In this document: positions 46,850 to 55,479 of the stretch, piece after piece
Layout: every line of letters starts with the position of its first letter
Position numbering within the stretch: position 1 is the stretch's first letter
Assembly (NCBI GenBank): GCA_902702965.1
Contig: CACRXP010000010.1
Coordinates: 2,169,934-2,233,933 of the forward strand
DNA from: Spirometra erinaceieuropaei
Taxonomy: Eukaryota; Platyhelminthes; Cestoda; Diphyllobothriidea; Diphyllobothriidae
Length of the DNA: 64,000 nucleotides
Reading direction: 5' to 3'
Program-made: the position numbers and the translations under genes
The notes under the pieces: model-generated
The model's input: only the letters and a program-made list of their open reading frames with translations
The model's database searches: none
Told to the model about the DNA's origin: nothing

Positions 46850-47050
46850 CGTGTTCCACAATTCGGGGTTGGCTATGACTGGCTGATGACGGCTAATAAA
46901 CCACAAATGATCATTCCAGTCTCCCTTATCTTTGTCGGTAATGCCATTCTGCCTATATCATGCGCCGCTGTGCGGCTGCTGGTAGGACTCGAGAGAAAAC
47001 CCGTAAGGCAAAACCGAACGAGTGAGTTTCGTAAGAACGATCAGTGTGCG
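46850..47050 (+). mobile_element. SINE copy, 5' truncated, directly before a second copy
   Basis: It starts in the linker (CACAATTCGGGGTTGGCTAT). The hammerhead at 46877-46921 has a perfect stem I and CTGATGA, but stem II is mismatched and GAAA is CAAA. The body GCCATTCTGCCTATATCATG continues to the head of the next copy. The two share about 130 bp of nearly identical body. Confidence 0.8.
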
Positions 47051-47059
47051 CCCCCCACC

Positions 47060-47370
47060 ATTGTATATTCCCGATCGAAACCGACAGGGCAAAGGGCTCG
47101 TGGCTCAGTGGTTAGACGCGTGGACTTCTAACAGGTCATGAGTTCGAGCCTCGGGTGTCCCACACTTCGGGGTTGGGTACGACTGGCTGACGACGACTAG
47201 TAGGCTAGAAGTGGCCATTCCAGTCTCCCTTGTCTTTGTCGGCAACAGCATTCTGCCTATATCATGCGCCGCTGTGCGGCTGCTGGTTGGGCTCGAGAGA
47301 GAGAGAGCCCGTAAGGCACAACGGCACGAGTGAGTTCCGTAAGAACGATCGGTGAGCGCCCCCCCCCCCC
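47060..47370 (+). mobile_element. SINE copy, most complete
   Basis: The tRNA-like head is GGGCTCGTGGCTCAGTGGTT AGACGC (47094 on), then GGACTTCTAACAGG, which recalls the anticodon arm of tRNA-Arg(TCT), and the B box GAGTTCGAGCC. The hammerhead at 47181-47225 has perfect stem I and CTGACGA, but stem II is weak and GAAA is GAAG. The body runs through GCCTATATCATGCGCCGCTG to about 47370. The acceptor-stem pairing is poor, so this is a SINE head and not a working tRNA gene. Confidence 0.82.
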
Positions 47371-47639
47371 TAGCATTCATATCAACTTTCGGATCGAGCC
47401 TGGAGTTTCGAAGAATTTCCCCAGGCCCACATACTAATTCCCGAGGAAAGTGAAAAGATTGACATTGAAAACTGGAGCGCTTATACGCCAGAAAACGTAC
47501 TAGGGATACTGTAGAACCCACTTGTGGGCCAAACTCCTCGCAGTTGCGTCATGCGGCTGCAGAAAAACGATAAAACGCATGTTCGACCCTCTAGCTAGTA
47601 GTCTGGGTGAATGGCTATTCAGTGAATTCTCACAAAACA

Positions 47640-47685
47640 CATCCCTCCTCCTCCTCCTCTCTCTCCTCTTCCTCCTCCTCCTCCA
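47640..47685. repeat. CTC/CCT-rich simple repeat
   Basis: A 45-bp pyrimidine run of CTC units with CTCT interruptions. Confidence 0.9.
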
Positions 47686-47699
47686 AGGGTTTATTCGCC

Positions 47700-49220
47700 T
47701 CCACCAACTGGAACTCGATCCCGGCCTCGAGAGTTAAAACGCATGCATTATCCTAACTGCCGCGACAGTAGGCATGCACGTCCGTCAAGGAGTTGACCTG
47801 CAGTATATGAGAGGAAGTGGCATCCGCGCCCTAGCACGTACACCTGTAGACGATTCCGATATGGAACACTCAAGGGAAGCGATAGCACCGAATCTCCACG
47901 GCTAAACGGAATCGCTCTCATCCTACAATCAGGATAGATTGGGTAATGCACAGCCCCCGCGCCCAGGTTCCCGATTGAGGTTGACGGGGCGTGAACCCCG
48001 CCGACCGGCTGGTAAGGGCCTCTGGTCTGAGTGTACAGTGGCCCACTGGACTCAGGTCCGGCCTCGGGTGTGTCATCGAGGGTTCGGGGCTCATCATCTA
48101 ATGACGCATGTCCTCAACTGCCACTTCAGTGTCCATCATCCCCGTTCATGATACTTTTTTACTAGGGGCCCGCGTTCCTAAGATGCGATACAGACATGAA
48201 CGGACACCCTCCCCCACAACAGTTCGTCCAGAACCACCGTTCCAGTTGAGTTTGGTCGCCTCAGAGTGAGAGATCGCGATCGACTCCAGCCATTTCGAGG
48301 AGCTACACAACCGTTTTCCATGAAACCGTCATCTTGCGTGCACAAACTGAACTTGCAGTGAACGCAAACGGAGTGGCCCTCGCCAAACAGCGTTAAAGCA
48401 TCGTCTGCTATCCCAAACATGACGTCGACTGAGCTTCGGCGTCTTTTATCGTAACTTCGACGAATCGGGCTGCGCGCACCCGTAACAACGCGATCCTATA
48501 GTTGCTTAAAACACATCCAAGAAAACAAGGAGAACAACTTCTCAGAAAAAAAACGAATCTTGGTCCTTGAAGACCGAAGCAAATTCCCTTCGTCCGAAGA
48601 ATCCAGACAGCCGTATCTCTAAAAGCCAGACTCGGGGCTTTTTGAGATGACGGTGGTTACTCCAGTCCCCAGCAAGATCCCTTCAGCTGCACTGAAACAT
48701 TATGACCGGTAGGCAGCCACCCCACCGACTCTCTGGAGGCCGAATGACATAACTGAGTAGTCTTCACTCTGCTGTCCTACGAACCCACCTCGGACTTTTA
48801 GGGACAAGCGATGGACACACTCACAAATTACGGCCGCCTAGCCCTGTGATCCACAAAAGACGCAGGGTATGGGAAGGAAAGAGATCAGTGCTTGCTTCAC
48901 TACTTCACAACAACAGTTCTGATTATCGAGGCGAAAAATCCGCGTGTGTGTATATATAAAAATAAGAGAGAAAGAGAGATCAGAAGTAGGATGTCTCCGG
49001 CCTCCAAAATCAAAAGGATTTGAGCACGACGGTACGAGAACGCGGACGGGACTTAGACAAGAATGAAGACTGATCATCAAGAGAAATAGGGGGAGAAAGA
49101 GAAGCCGCGGTGACGGCCAAACTGTCATGCACTGGCGAGAGAACTGCAAGTTCGATGGCAGCGGGTGGGTAGTGCCTGAAAAAAAACTCCCCTCCCCTCC
49201 CCATCGACAGCAAGTGGCTG
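47700..49220. other. Downstream region, nothing certain
   Basis: No exon recognised. 48000-48110 has a weak SINE-head-like segment. The part below 49228 on the minus strand could be the 3' UTR of the candidate terminal exon. Confidence 0.35.
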
Positions 49221-49227
49221 CTGACGC

Positions 49228-49425
49228 CTAGAGGCGGAAAATCTCGTCTGGCAGGACGAAGTTGGAGTTCTCGAGACCGTGAAGCTCTGGAAGCGGGGGA
49301 TTGCTGTGCAGCGAGGAGTCTGAGGGACGTGAAACAATGGTTGCCACCCGCGGCTGCATGAGTTCCTCAAGGGACATTTGAGAGGGCCCCGCCGAGGAGT
49401 TCAATGGCCGTTGAAGGGGGTCGGC
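49228..49425 (-). CDS. Candidate terminal exon, unknown protein
   Basis: On the minus strand, the acceptor CTATCCAGTCCTCAG is followed in phase 0 by 65 codons and TAG. The peptide includes ADPLQRPLNSSAGPSQMSLE, ELMQPRVATIVSRPSDSSL and LENSNFVLPDEIFRL at the end. Composition is even and GC-richer than around it. It is on the same strand as the LysM exon 3.2 kb upstream, but that exon ends in phase 2, so a middle exon would be needed to link them. Family not recognised. Confidence 0.4.
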   Translation of the reverse strand, partial: ADPLQRPLNSSAGPSQMSLEELMQPRVATIVSRPSDSSLHSNPPLPELHGLENSNFVLPDEIFRL

Positions 49426-49638
49426 CTGAGGACTGGATAGAAAGAGGGTGGGATGTGTGTAAAGCAATGAGCGTTTTTGTTAGAATGGAATAGACAAATT
49501 TCAGATTATATTTCTGGGGTATGAGAATTTCCCGGCAGGAAAACGACTAGCACCTATGAGGAAACAGGAAGTAACAGTCCCAGAACTACAAAAACTTGGG
49601 TAAGCTTAGCAGCAACGTACGAAAAAGGTCATGGACAA

Positions 49639-49695
<57 letters not shown>

Positions 49696-49696
49696 G
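49639..49696. repeat. (GA)n microsatellite
   Basis: A 58-bp GA run with two GG interruptions. The Arg-Glu and Ser-Leu frames are artefacts. Confidence 0.97.
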
Positions 49697-49699
49697 GCA

Positions 49700-50480
49700 T
49701 TCGTGATTTTGGGCAGCTGTTGCCAACTTGTGTATTGGCCTATGGGTGTACCGACACTCGACGGACGTTGGTCCTGGCAGTTGGGGGACAATCCCGCGGC
49801 CTGGCCTAATCCGGGTGCGACAACTAAACAGTACAGCCCCTTTGACTTAACAGGCATGCGATTAGCTTGTCATCCAGCGGATTAAGTATTCGCATACACA
49901 CACACACTGCATAGGCGATAAGCGTTACACAGATGTGAACGCTCGTGGATATAGGAGGGCATGGTAAAACTGGTAAGCTTATGGTGTGAACTTCGTCTAT
50001 GACGCGTAAGATGGTGACCTAAGGACCATTACGCGTCTCCACAGCAACCAGGTCCCGCAAATGCGCGTTTTTGTACGAGATGGCTACTGTTCATCGTTGA
50101 ACTTGAGCACTGCATCAAAACGCGAAATAAAACAAGCGCTCGGTTAAAGTCGGAGGGACACAGAAACTAAAAGCTAACGAACGAACAGTGCAGACTCTGC
50201 GATCCAAAAGCCGTTAGGCATGATCACGCGCGCTATGGGTGAAAAAGAGTGAAGGATGTAAGGGGGCTGCCCCGATCATGTGACGGCATAAAAACATGCG
50301 ACATCATGGTCGCGATCTTGAGGTCATAGGGAGGAATAGACGATGGCAGCCCCAAAGTGCACACATAACGCACATTCTCTTGGTCGTCACCTGCGTCGAT
50401 AGTCCACCCCATGGTCGATAATTAGTTACTATGGCACCTAAACTCATAAGCCAACTGTGAGTTTGAACGGTATTCGTACA
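49700..50480. other. Nothing identified
   Basis: No exon or known repeat seen between the GA run and the RTE-like LINE. Confidence 0.4.
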
Positions 50481-50484
50481 GACA

Positions 50485-51212
50485 ATGAAGCAACAAGGCT
50501 GCGTCCTGTCGCTAATTCTGCTCAACGACGCCGCTAGCCCGATTACTAGAAGGGCCCTACATGGGTTTGACGGTGTTCAGTTTACACCTGAACGCCGACT
50601 GACTGATCCCGACTACGCTGGCGATACTGCCTTGTTAGCCTCAAGTTTGGGTGATCTAGAGTCTGTAGTGCCACTGGTGAAGGGAGCCGAAAAATACGTC
50701 AGTTTGTCCATAAAAGCTGGGTGGACCAGAGTGTTTTCGAGCTGCATCCCCGACCAGCAGAAGACCATCCTCGGGATAAATGGCTGTTAACTTGAAGAAG
50801 TGGACGGTAAGCGGAGCTCTTTAGACAGATGCTGCTGGCGGGCCTATGGACCCGACGCGAAATCACCGTGCAACGAAGATCTGCATGCACCCTGCAAGCG
50901 GTTATAAAAGTTGGGCTTTGAGCGTGGGAGAAGAGCGAAAACTGGAGGTGTTTGACCACCGCTGTCTGAGAATCATCCTTAGACTGAAGTGCACTGGCCA
51001 CATCTCACATAAGACTGGCAGCACTCGCCATGATAATATTGCACGGATATCCCGGGACATCTAATAAATATAACTGATGCGGTTTGGGCGCGTGTTTCGT
51101 AGTCCGTCTCGTGTTTCTGCTCTCGACTCGGCGCCGTTACCCAGGTGGAGCTGTCGAAGAGGAGGCCAACCCACAATCTGGCTGAACACAGTTCGTCAAA
51201 ACATGCAAGTGT
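50485..51212 (+). mobile_element. RTE-like LINE reverse transcriptase, 5' segment before an insertion
   Basis: The frame gives QQGCVLSLILLNDAASPITR (motif B, QGCVLSP.LFN), LHGFDGVQFTPERRLTDPDY AGDTALLASSLGDLE (motif C), SIKAGWTRVFSSC, then SVGEERKLEVFDHRCLRIIL and FGRVFRSPSRVSALDSAPLP, ending WLNTVRQNMQVL at 51212. This is the RT to C-terminal region of an RTE-type LINE. YAGD replaces the catalytic YADD, and frames are broken several times. It lies in the putative LysM-gene intron, opposite strand. Confidence 0.85.
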
Positions 51213-51710
51213 TGTAGCAGCCGCTCCAGTCCCCCTTTTTTCCTGCCCCGCTTTGTCGGTCGATGGCCGGACAATGGTTGACAGGCCGTTGACACACGAC
51301 CAACCCCGCCGGCTGGAACTGGGCCCCTCCTGTCCAGCTGCAGTGACTCCCGGATGCCCTCACAAACTATTATCACCTCACGCGCGTCGGACGACCCGAC
51401 TGGATACCCGTGAGCCCCTGTGATTATGCGTCCCCCCTAATTCTCCCCTAATCCGTCCAATCACACGACCAACACTCAGCCAGTCACCCCCACCTACTGA
51501 CACAGACATTCACTCCCGCGTAAACTACACACCGCGACTGACACACGCCGTGAACGGACGCTTATCTCTGTTGCAAGCAAACAGCCAACTTACGGCAACC
51601 TGCCCTTTGTAGAGAATAAACCAGTCCTCACAGCTCCCTGACTTCCGACATTAGACGAAACGAGCTTATTGTGTGTGGTTAAAGTTGATCTCACATCCTT
51701 GACCGCCACA
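51213..51710. mobile_element. Probable solo LTR inserted in the RTE-like LINE
   Basis: The 498-bp insert starts TGTAGCAG and ends CCGCCACA (TG...CA ends). It is flanked by GTGT (51209-51212) and GTGG (51711-51714), which fits a 4-bp target duplication with one change. An AATAAA lies at 51615. The LINE frame stops exactly at the left edge (NMQVL) and resumes at the right edge (VVLGPSVFNLRR), which are contiguous in the intact family. No internal coding sequence is present. Confidence 0.7.
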
Positions 51711-51840
51711 GTGGTTCTTGGACCTTCGGTGTTCAATCTCCGTCGCCAAAGGGGAGAGGGGGTCAAGCTGCCCAGATCCGCTGCCGCGGATAATCGGGCA
51801 TGGAGAGGCACAGTCCGTGACATCGTCGAGGTCGGCTTGA
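51711..51840 (+). mobile_element. RTE-like LINE, C-terminal end after the insertion
   Basis: VVLGPSVFNLRRQRGEGVKL then PRSAAADNRAWRGTVRDIVE and VGL closes the LINE protein. It continues 50485-51212 in the family order. Confidence 0.85.
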
Positions 51841-51849
51841 TCAGGTATG

Positions 51850-52640
51850 AGTTAAGTCAAACACCAAATAAGTACCGAAGGGCGCGTGAGAACTGTCAAC
51901 CACCGGCAGGCATGCGGCCGCGCCGCAACCGCAGCCAGTAAATACCACATGCTTTTCGCGTGTACATTTGAAGCTTCAAGCAAAGAAAACCGATGCTCCA
52001 GCCTGCATTCCTGGCATCGAAAACACAGGTGGGGGGATTCAGGTGAGCAAACTTTCACAGACGACGCAGGACAACCTATGGTCCGAAAAGGATAAGATAC
52101 AGGTAGTTGGGCAAAAGTATCAAAAGTGACGGTGGTGGAAAACAATTTCAGAAGTTACTTCCGCATGGAAAACTGACTTTTCAGTCGGCTTACGCACCAT
52201 TAACGCGAACAGCGACAAGAAGTGATTGACATCATGGCGCTTGTGAGAGTAAGACGACAGACTGACCACGCATTACAACCGCTTGTTTACTTGATCGAGC
52301 ACGTGCTGTCCGTAGGACACTGTAAACTATCAACGGTCGGCGCCACAGGCTAAGACTGCACGGGGTTCGTTACGGAGACAGTAGGTCTGTATGGCCGCCA
52401 ACTACGTTCCCATTCAAGCTCCAAGCCACATAGTCGTCCACCGCTTTTTTTTTAATCAGCGACTTCAAAAGTCGAAAGGTTGGTTAACTTTCCTACACGT
52501 GCAGAGCCGCGTAAGGCCGCCAGTAGCTGGAATAACAGGTAATGGCGTGAGTACGCTGACCTCCCGACTGTCGTGTCAGACCACGGGAGACCTCATTTTA
52601 CACAAGAGATGCCACAGACAGAACCATCAAAAGGTGGAAT
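51850..52640. other. Probable intron of the LysM gene, nothing identified
   Basis: No further LysM-gene exon recognised. Plus-strand open frames here and across 52391-52906 have no domain. Confidence 0.4.
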
Positions 52641-52648
52641 ACGCTCAC

Positions 52649-53019
52649 CGAGATCCGCCGAGATGTCTCGCCTGTCTCGAAGCGTCTAGGGAGGAAGTGA
52701 CAGTGGAGACGGCAGCTTTATCGGCTGAGGAGGATGATGTGTTGGTCGACAGTGGCTCTGAGGACGAGGGCGGTATGGGGATGAGAAGGGTGTCAGTCAC
52801 CAGCACGTCATTACTCCACATGCGATTGACCCGTTTCAGCAGGCTCACGCTCACGTCATGGCGCACGGCAATGGAGGAGAGCGTGTCCCCGGGTTGGACA
52901 GTGTAACGGATGCATTTGTGTGCACACGGTGTTACCGCTGCAGACGATGAGGACGCGTCCCTCAGCGTACCATAGTACTTGGGACGCGTTTCTCGCAGTA
53001 TGCAGGCATCCTCGGCCAT
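52649..53019 (-). CDS. LysM-domain protein (LYSMD-like), first coding exon
   Basis: ATG at 53019 starts MAEDACILRETRPKYYGTLR and a Ser-rich stretch follows. Residues about 38-81 form a LysM domain: IRYTVQPGDTLSSIAVRHDV then SVSLLKRVNRMWSNDVLVTD and TLLIPIP (YTVQPGDTL, I.R.N, L.IP signature). A Ser/Thr-rich linker leads to SRQARHLGGS and the donor CG|GTGAGC in phase 2. Animal LYSMD1/2-type proteins are intracellular, and no signal peptide is seen here. The frame is open further upstream through a (GCC)n Ala run, but this ATG is the best start. Later exons were not identified. Confidence 0.85.
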
Positions 53020-53060
53020 GACAACAGCAGCAGCGGCGGCGGCGGTGACAGTTTGGTTAG
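53020..53060 (-). repeat. GC-rich trinucleotide run before the LysM start codon
   Basis: A (GCC/GCT)n run directly upstream of the proposed ATG on the minus strand, likely 5' UTR. Confidence 0.6.
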
Positions 53061-53232
53061 GGTAGGGGATCCTAGTGCCCAATAAAGACGGGAATCAGCC
53101 GCTGTGCCGGATTTTTGTGGGTGTACCTGGGGAGATAAGAAGCAAATGCAGTAAACGTATCTGCTGAGAGGAAAGAGATGCGAAACAATTCGATCGACTT
53201 AGCGTCATCCGCCCCTGAATTTGCTTAACGGT

Positions 53233-53295
53233 ATTTCTAACCCAAGCCGCAACCCTCGCCGTAACCCTAACCCTAGATCAACATTGATCCTCACC
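53233..53295 (-). repeat. Degenerate telomere-like repeats
   Basis: CCGTAACCCTAACCCTAG and related C-rich units. Compare 3325-3420 and 43635-43745. Confidence 0.5.
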
Positions 53296-53464
53296 TGGCC
53301 GTAACCGTAGCTCTCGCCCTGGTCGTAACCAATTGGGGACAAATCTAAGTGCGTTCTTGGCAGATGGACGACAATGAGTCAGGTCGGGTTACGGGACATG
53401 CTCGTCCTGCTGTGCCCTGAAGCTCAATCTGGAACCAACGAAGGCAGCTGCATAGGGGGTCGTG

Positions 53465-53610
53465 GAAATAAGTTGGGAGCAGTACCGACTAAGACAAGGC
53501 AGACTGGGATCCTATCCGGTGACTTTTGGTCATTGAGTTGAAAACTTTACTACTGAGCCACGGGTTTGTCCTGTCGGTTGCTATCGGCGCTCCCTCCCGC
53601 GTGTATGCAT
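53465..53610 (-). mobile_element. SINE copy lacking half of the hammerhead
   Basis: On the minus strand a head ending near 53550 (CCACGGGTTTGTCCTGTCGG on plus) is followed by the 3' part of the hammerhead (GATAGGATCCCAGTC) and TGCCTTGTCTTAGTCGGTA. The CTGATGA half is gone. Confidence 0.6.
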
Positions 53611-53689
53611 GACCGCCATGCAATCGCCTTCGTGGGCTCTAGATTGAGTTCTGCAACCAGACCGATGAACGCAACTCCAGCGTAGCTAA

Positions 53690-53890
53690 TATTCCCAACC
53701 GCAACCGACAGGACAAAAAGCACGTGGCTCAACGGTAGAGAATTCGACTCAATGACCAAATATCCTGGGTTCAAATCTCGGGTGTCACAAACTTGGGGTT
53801 GAGTATGGCTCACTGACGACGATCAACAAGCCCGAAGCGACTATCTCAGTCTCCTTTGTCTTCTTCGGTACTCCTTCCGGAACTTATTTA
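53690..53890 (+). mobile_element. SINE copy with degenerate hammerhead
   Basis: The head has an A-box-like GTGGCTCAACGGTAGAGAAT and a B-box-like TGGGTTCAAATCTCGG. The hammerhead at 53807-53851 keeps CTGACGA and CAGTC, but stems are mismatched and GAAA is GAAG. TCCTTTGTCTTCTTCGGTA follows. Confidence 0.75.
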
Positions 53891-53997
53891 TGGTCGCTAC
53901 GTGACCGTCTTCGCGGGCTCTCGGTTGAGCTTCAAGGCACAATGGAAGAGCATGCCAAGTAACCCGATCGGTGGATGTAACTCCAACATATAGGCTT

Positions 53998-54943
53998 GGA
54001 AGAAAATAAGTCCCTTGGAAATGATAATAAAGTTTATTTCGTAAATTGTCGACTCTAGTCCCCCAGGTCGTCCTCAGATGTGATACAAGTGTGCACATAT
54101 CAGTGTACCAAAAGGGGGGCTTATGCGAGGTTCTTTCACAATACTTATAGCAACCACCCAATCTCTCGCAAACGGGGTGACGTGAACAGCCTCCTTAATC
54201 AAACAAATACTCACTGCTCTGACAACAAAACTTACCAAACAGAATTGAATTATTTGTTCAAACTGCTTTCCCACAATGGGCATCCGGGAGATTTCGTAAA
54301 TCGATGCACAAGACAACAGAAGTTGAAAGAAAAAGACAAGAAAGTAGATTCTTCCGATCAGGCATCCAAACCAATAAAGTGGCGAACGCTTCCGTAAATT
54401 AACGATGTGTTCGAACTAGTTAAAAGACACCTGAGGAATCACCAGATACACATGGCGCACAAACCGACGACTACACTTCGTAACCAGCCAGTACACCCTA
54501 AGAATAGGATTGACTATCGAGTAAAGAAAGAAGTCGTCTGTTAGATACCATGCGATACCCGCAATGTAGTTCATTCTGGTCAAACAAGAAAATCTGCCGC
54601 CACACTTGTCCCAAGTTGACATTCATACGCTGGAAGCTGGTCATAAATTTGCCTTGAACAAGACTCGCATTATAGGTTTCCGTTCCTCCAAGAAAGACCG
54701 AGAATTTTCAGGGGCCATAAATTCCGACAGCTCGTGCATCAACCAGCACATCAAATGATATGGCGATAGCCAAGCAAAATGTGATGCCAGCCTAAAGGCT
54801 GATTGGCAGGAGAGACAGAGCAATACCGATTCCTAGGCACGTTTGAATTTTAACTGTTGTGCACACTTGCTTCATGTTTGAGGACGAATCAAAAATTTAC
54901 GAAATAAATTTTATTATCTTTCCCAAGGAACTTATTTTCTTCG
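53998..54943 (+). mobile_element. PLE fragment enclosed by 48-bp inverted repeats
   Basis: The frame at 54110-54400 gives TYSNHPISRKRGDVNSLLNQ, ANTHC-like, TYQTELNYLFKLLSHNGHPG and FVNRCTRQQKLKEKDKK, then KWRTLP: the RT C-terminal region and linker of the same PLE type as 19360. The unit is bounded by 53998-54048 and 54894-54943, which are inverted copies of each other (GAAGAAAATAAGT..CTTGG..A, GATAATAAA(G/A)TTTATTTCG). The RT core and endonuclease are missing. Confidence 0.75.
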
Positions 54944-54997
54944 AAGTAAACTTCTTCAGATGCCCGTTTTCCACTTCACATATATATATATACATAT

Positions 54998-55085
54998 TTC
55001 AAAGAAAATTGAGTCCTTTGGGAAATTGGGCAAAATTTACGAAATAAATTTTGTACAATTTCCCAAAGGACTCATTTTCTTCGAA
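54998..55085. repeat. Near-perfect 88-bp hairpin of the same terminal repeat
   Basis: 54998-55028 and 55057-55085 are inverted copies (AAAGAAAAT(T)GAGTCCTTTG GGAAATTG), with one substitution and one indel. The loop CAAAATTTACGAAATAAATT TTG is itself palindromic. The right half repeats 54894-54943. Confidence 0.85.
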
Positions 55086-55270
55086 TTAGACTTCTTATGA
55101 TGTCCATCTTCCAGCATATATATTTAGGAATATGGGGTTCTTTGGGAAACGGTAAACTTTATTGTGTAAATTTTCGAGACGGGTTCCCCAGCTCGGTTTC
55201 AGAAGACGGGCGTGCGAGAACAATTAACTTCTAGACCGAGTCCGACAAAGTATTCTATGATTGGCTTAAG

Positions 55271-55470
55271 TTATCTTCTCGAGATTGATTGAGTCAGTTT
55301 GAATCTGTCCTTAACAATTCTGTATGTGGCATCTAGATGGATATGCCGGTTGATGCATGCCTCGTCTGAGTGCATTGCCTCCAGGAATTCGCCGCCCTTC
55401 CTTATTGGGCAGGCGTCAACAACGCGAGTGTTTTCCCATGCTCCAACCCGTTGACGAGTGCCAGACACGA
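55271..55470 (-). mobile_element. PLE GIY-YIG C-terminal fragment
   Basis: The minus strand frame reads WENTRVVDACPIRKGGEFLE then AMHSDEACINRHIHLDATYR, matching R.LLEAWHS...SINRHIDL...Y of PLE endonucleases. Only the end of the domain is present. Confidence 0.65.
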
Positions 55471-55479
55471 CCTGGCTTC

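Noticed and set aside
47090..47160. Possible true tRNA gene
   Set aside because: Acceptor and anticodon stems pair poorly, and the segment continues into the SINE body shared with other copies.
49606..49885. Arg-Glu and Ser-Leu open frames
   Set aside because: They translate the (GA)n run.
52391..52906. 171-codon open frame (+)
   Set aside because: It overlaps the LysM exon on the other strand, which has a clear domain; this frame is its shadow.
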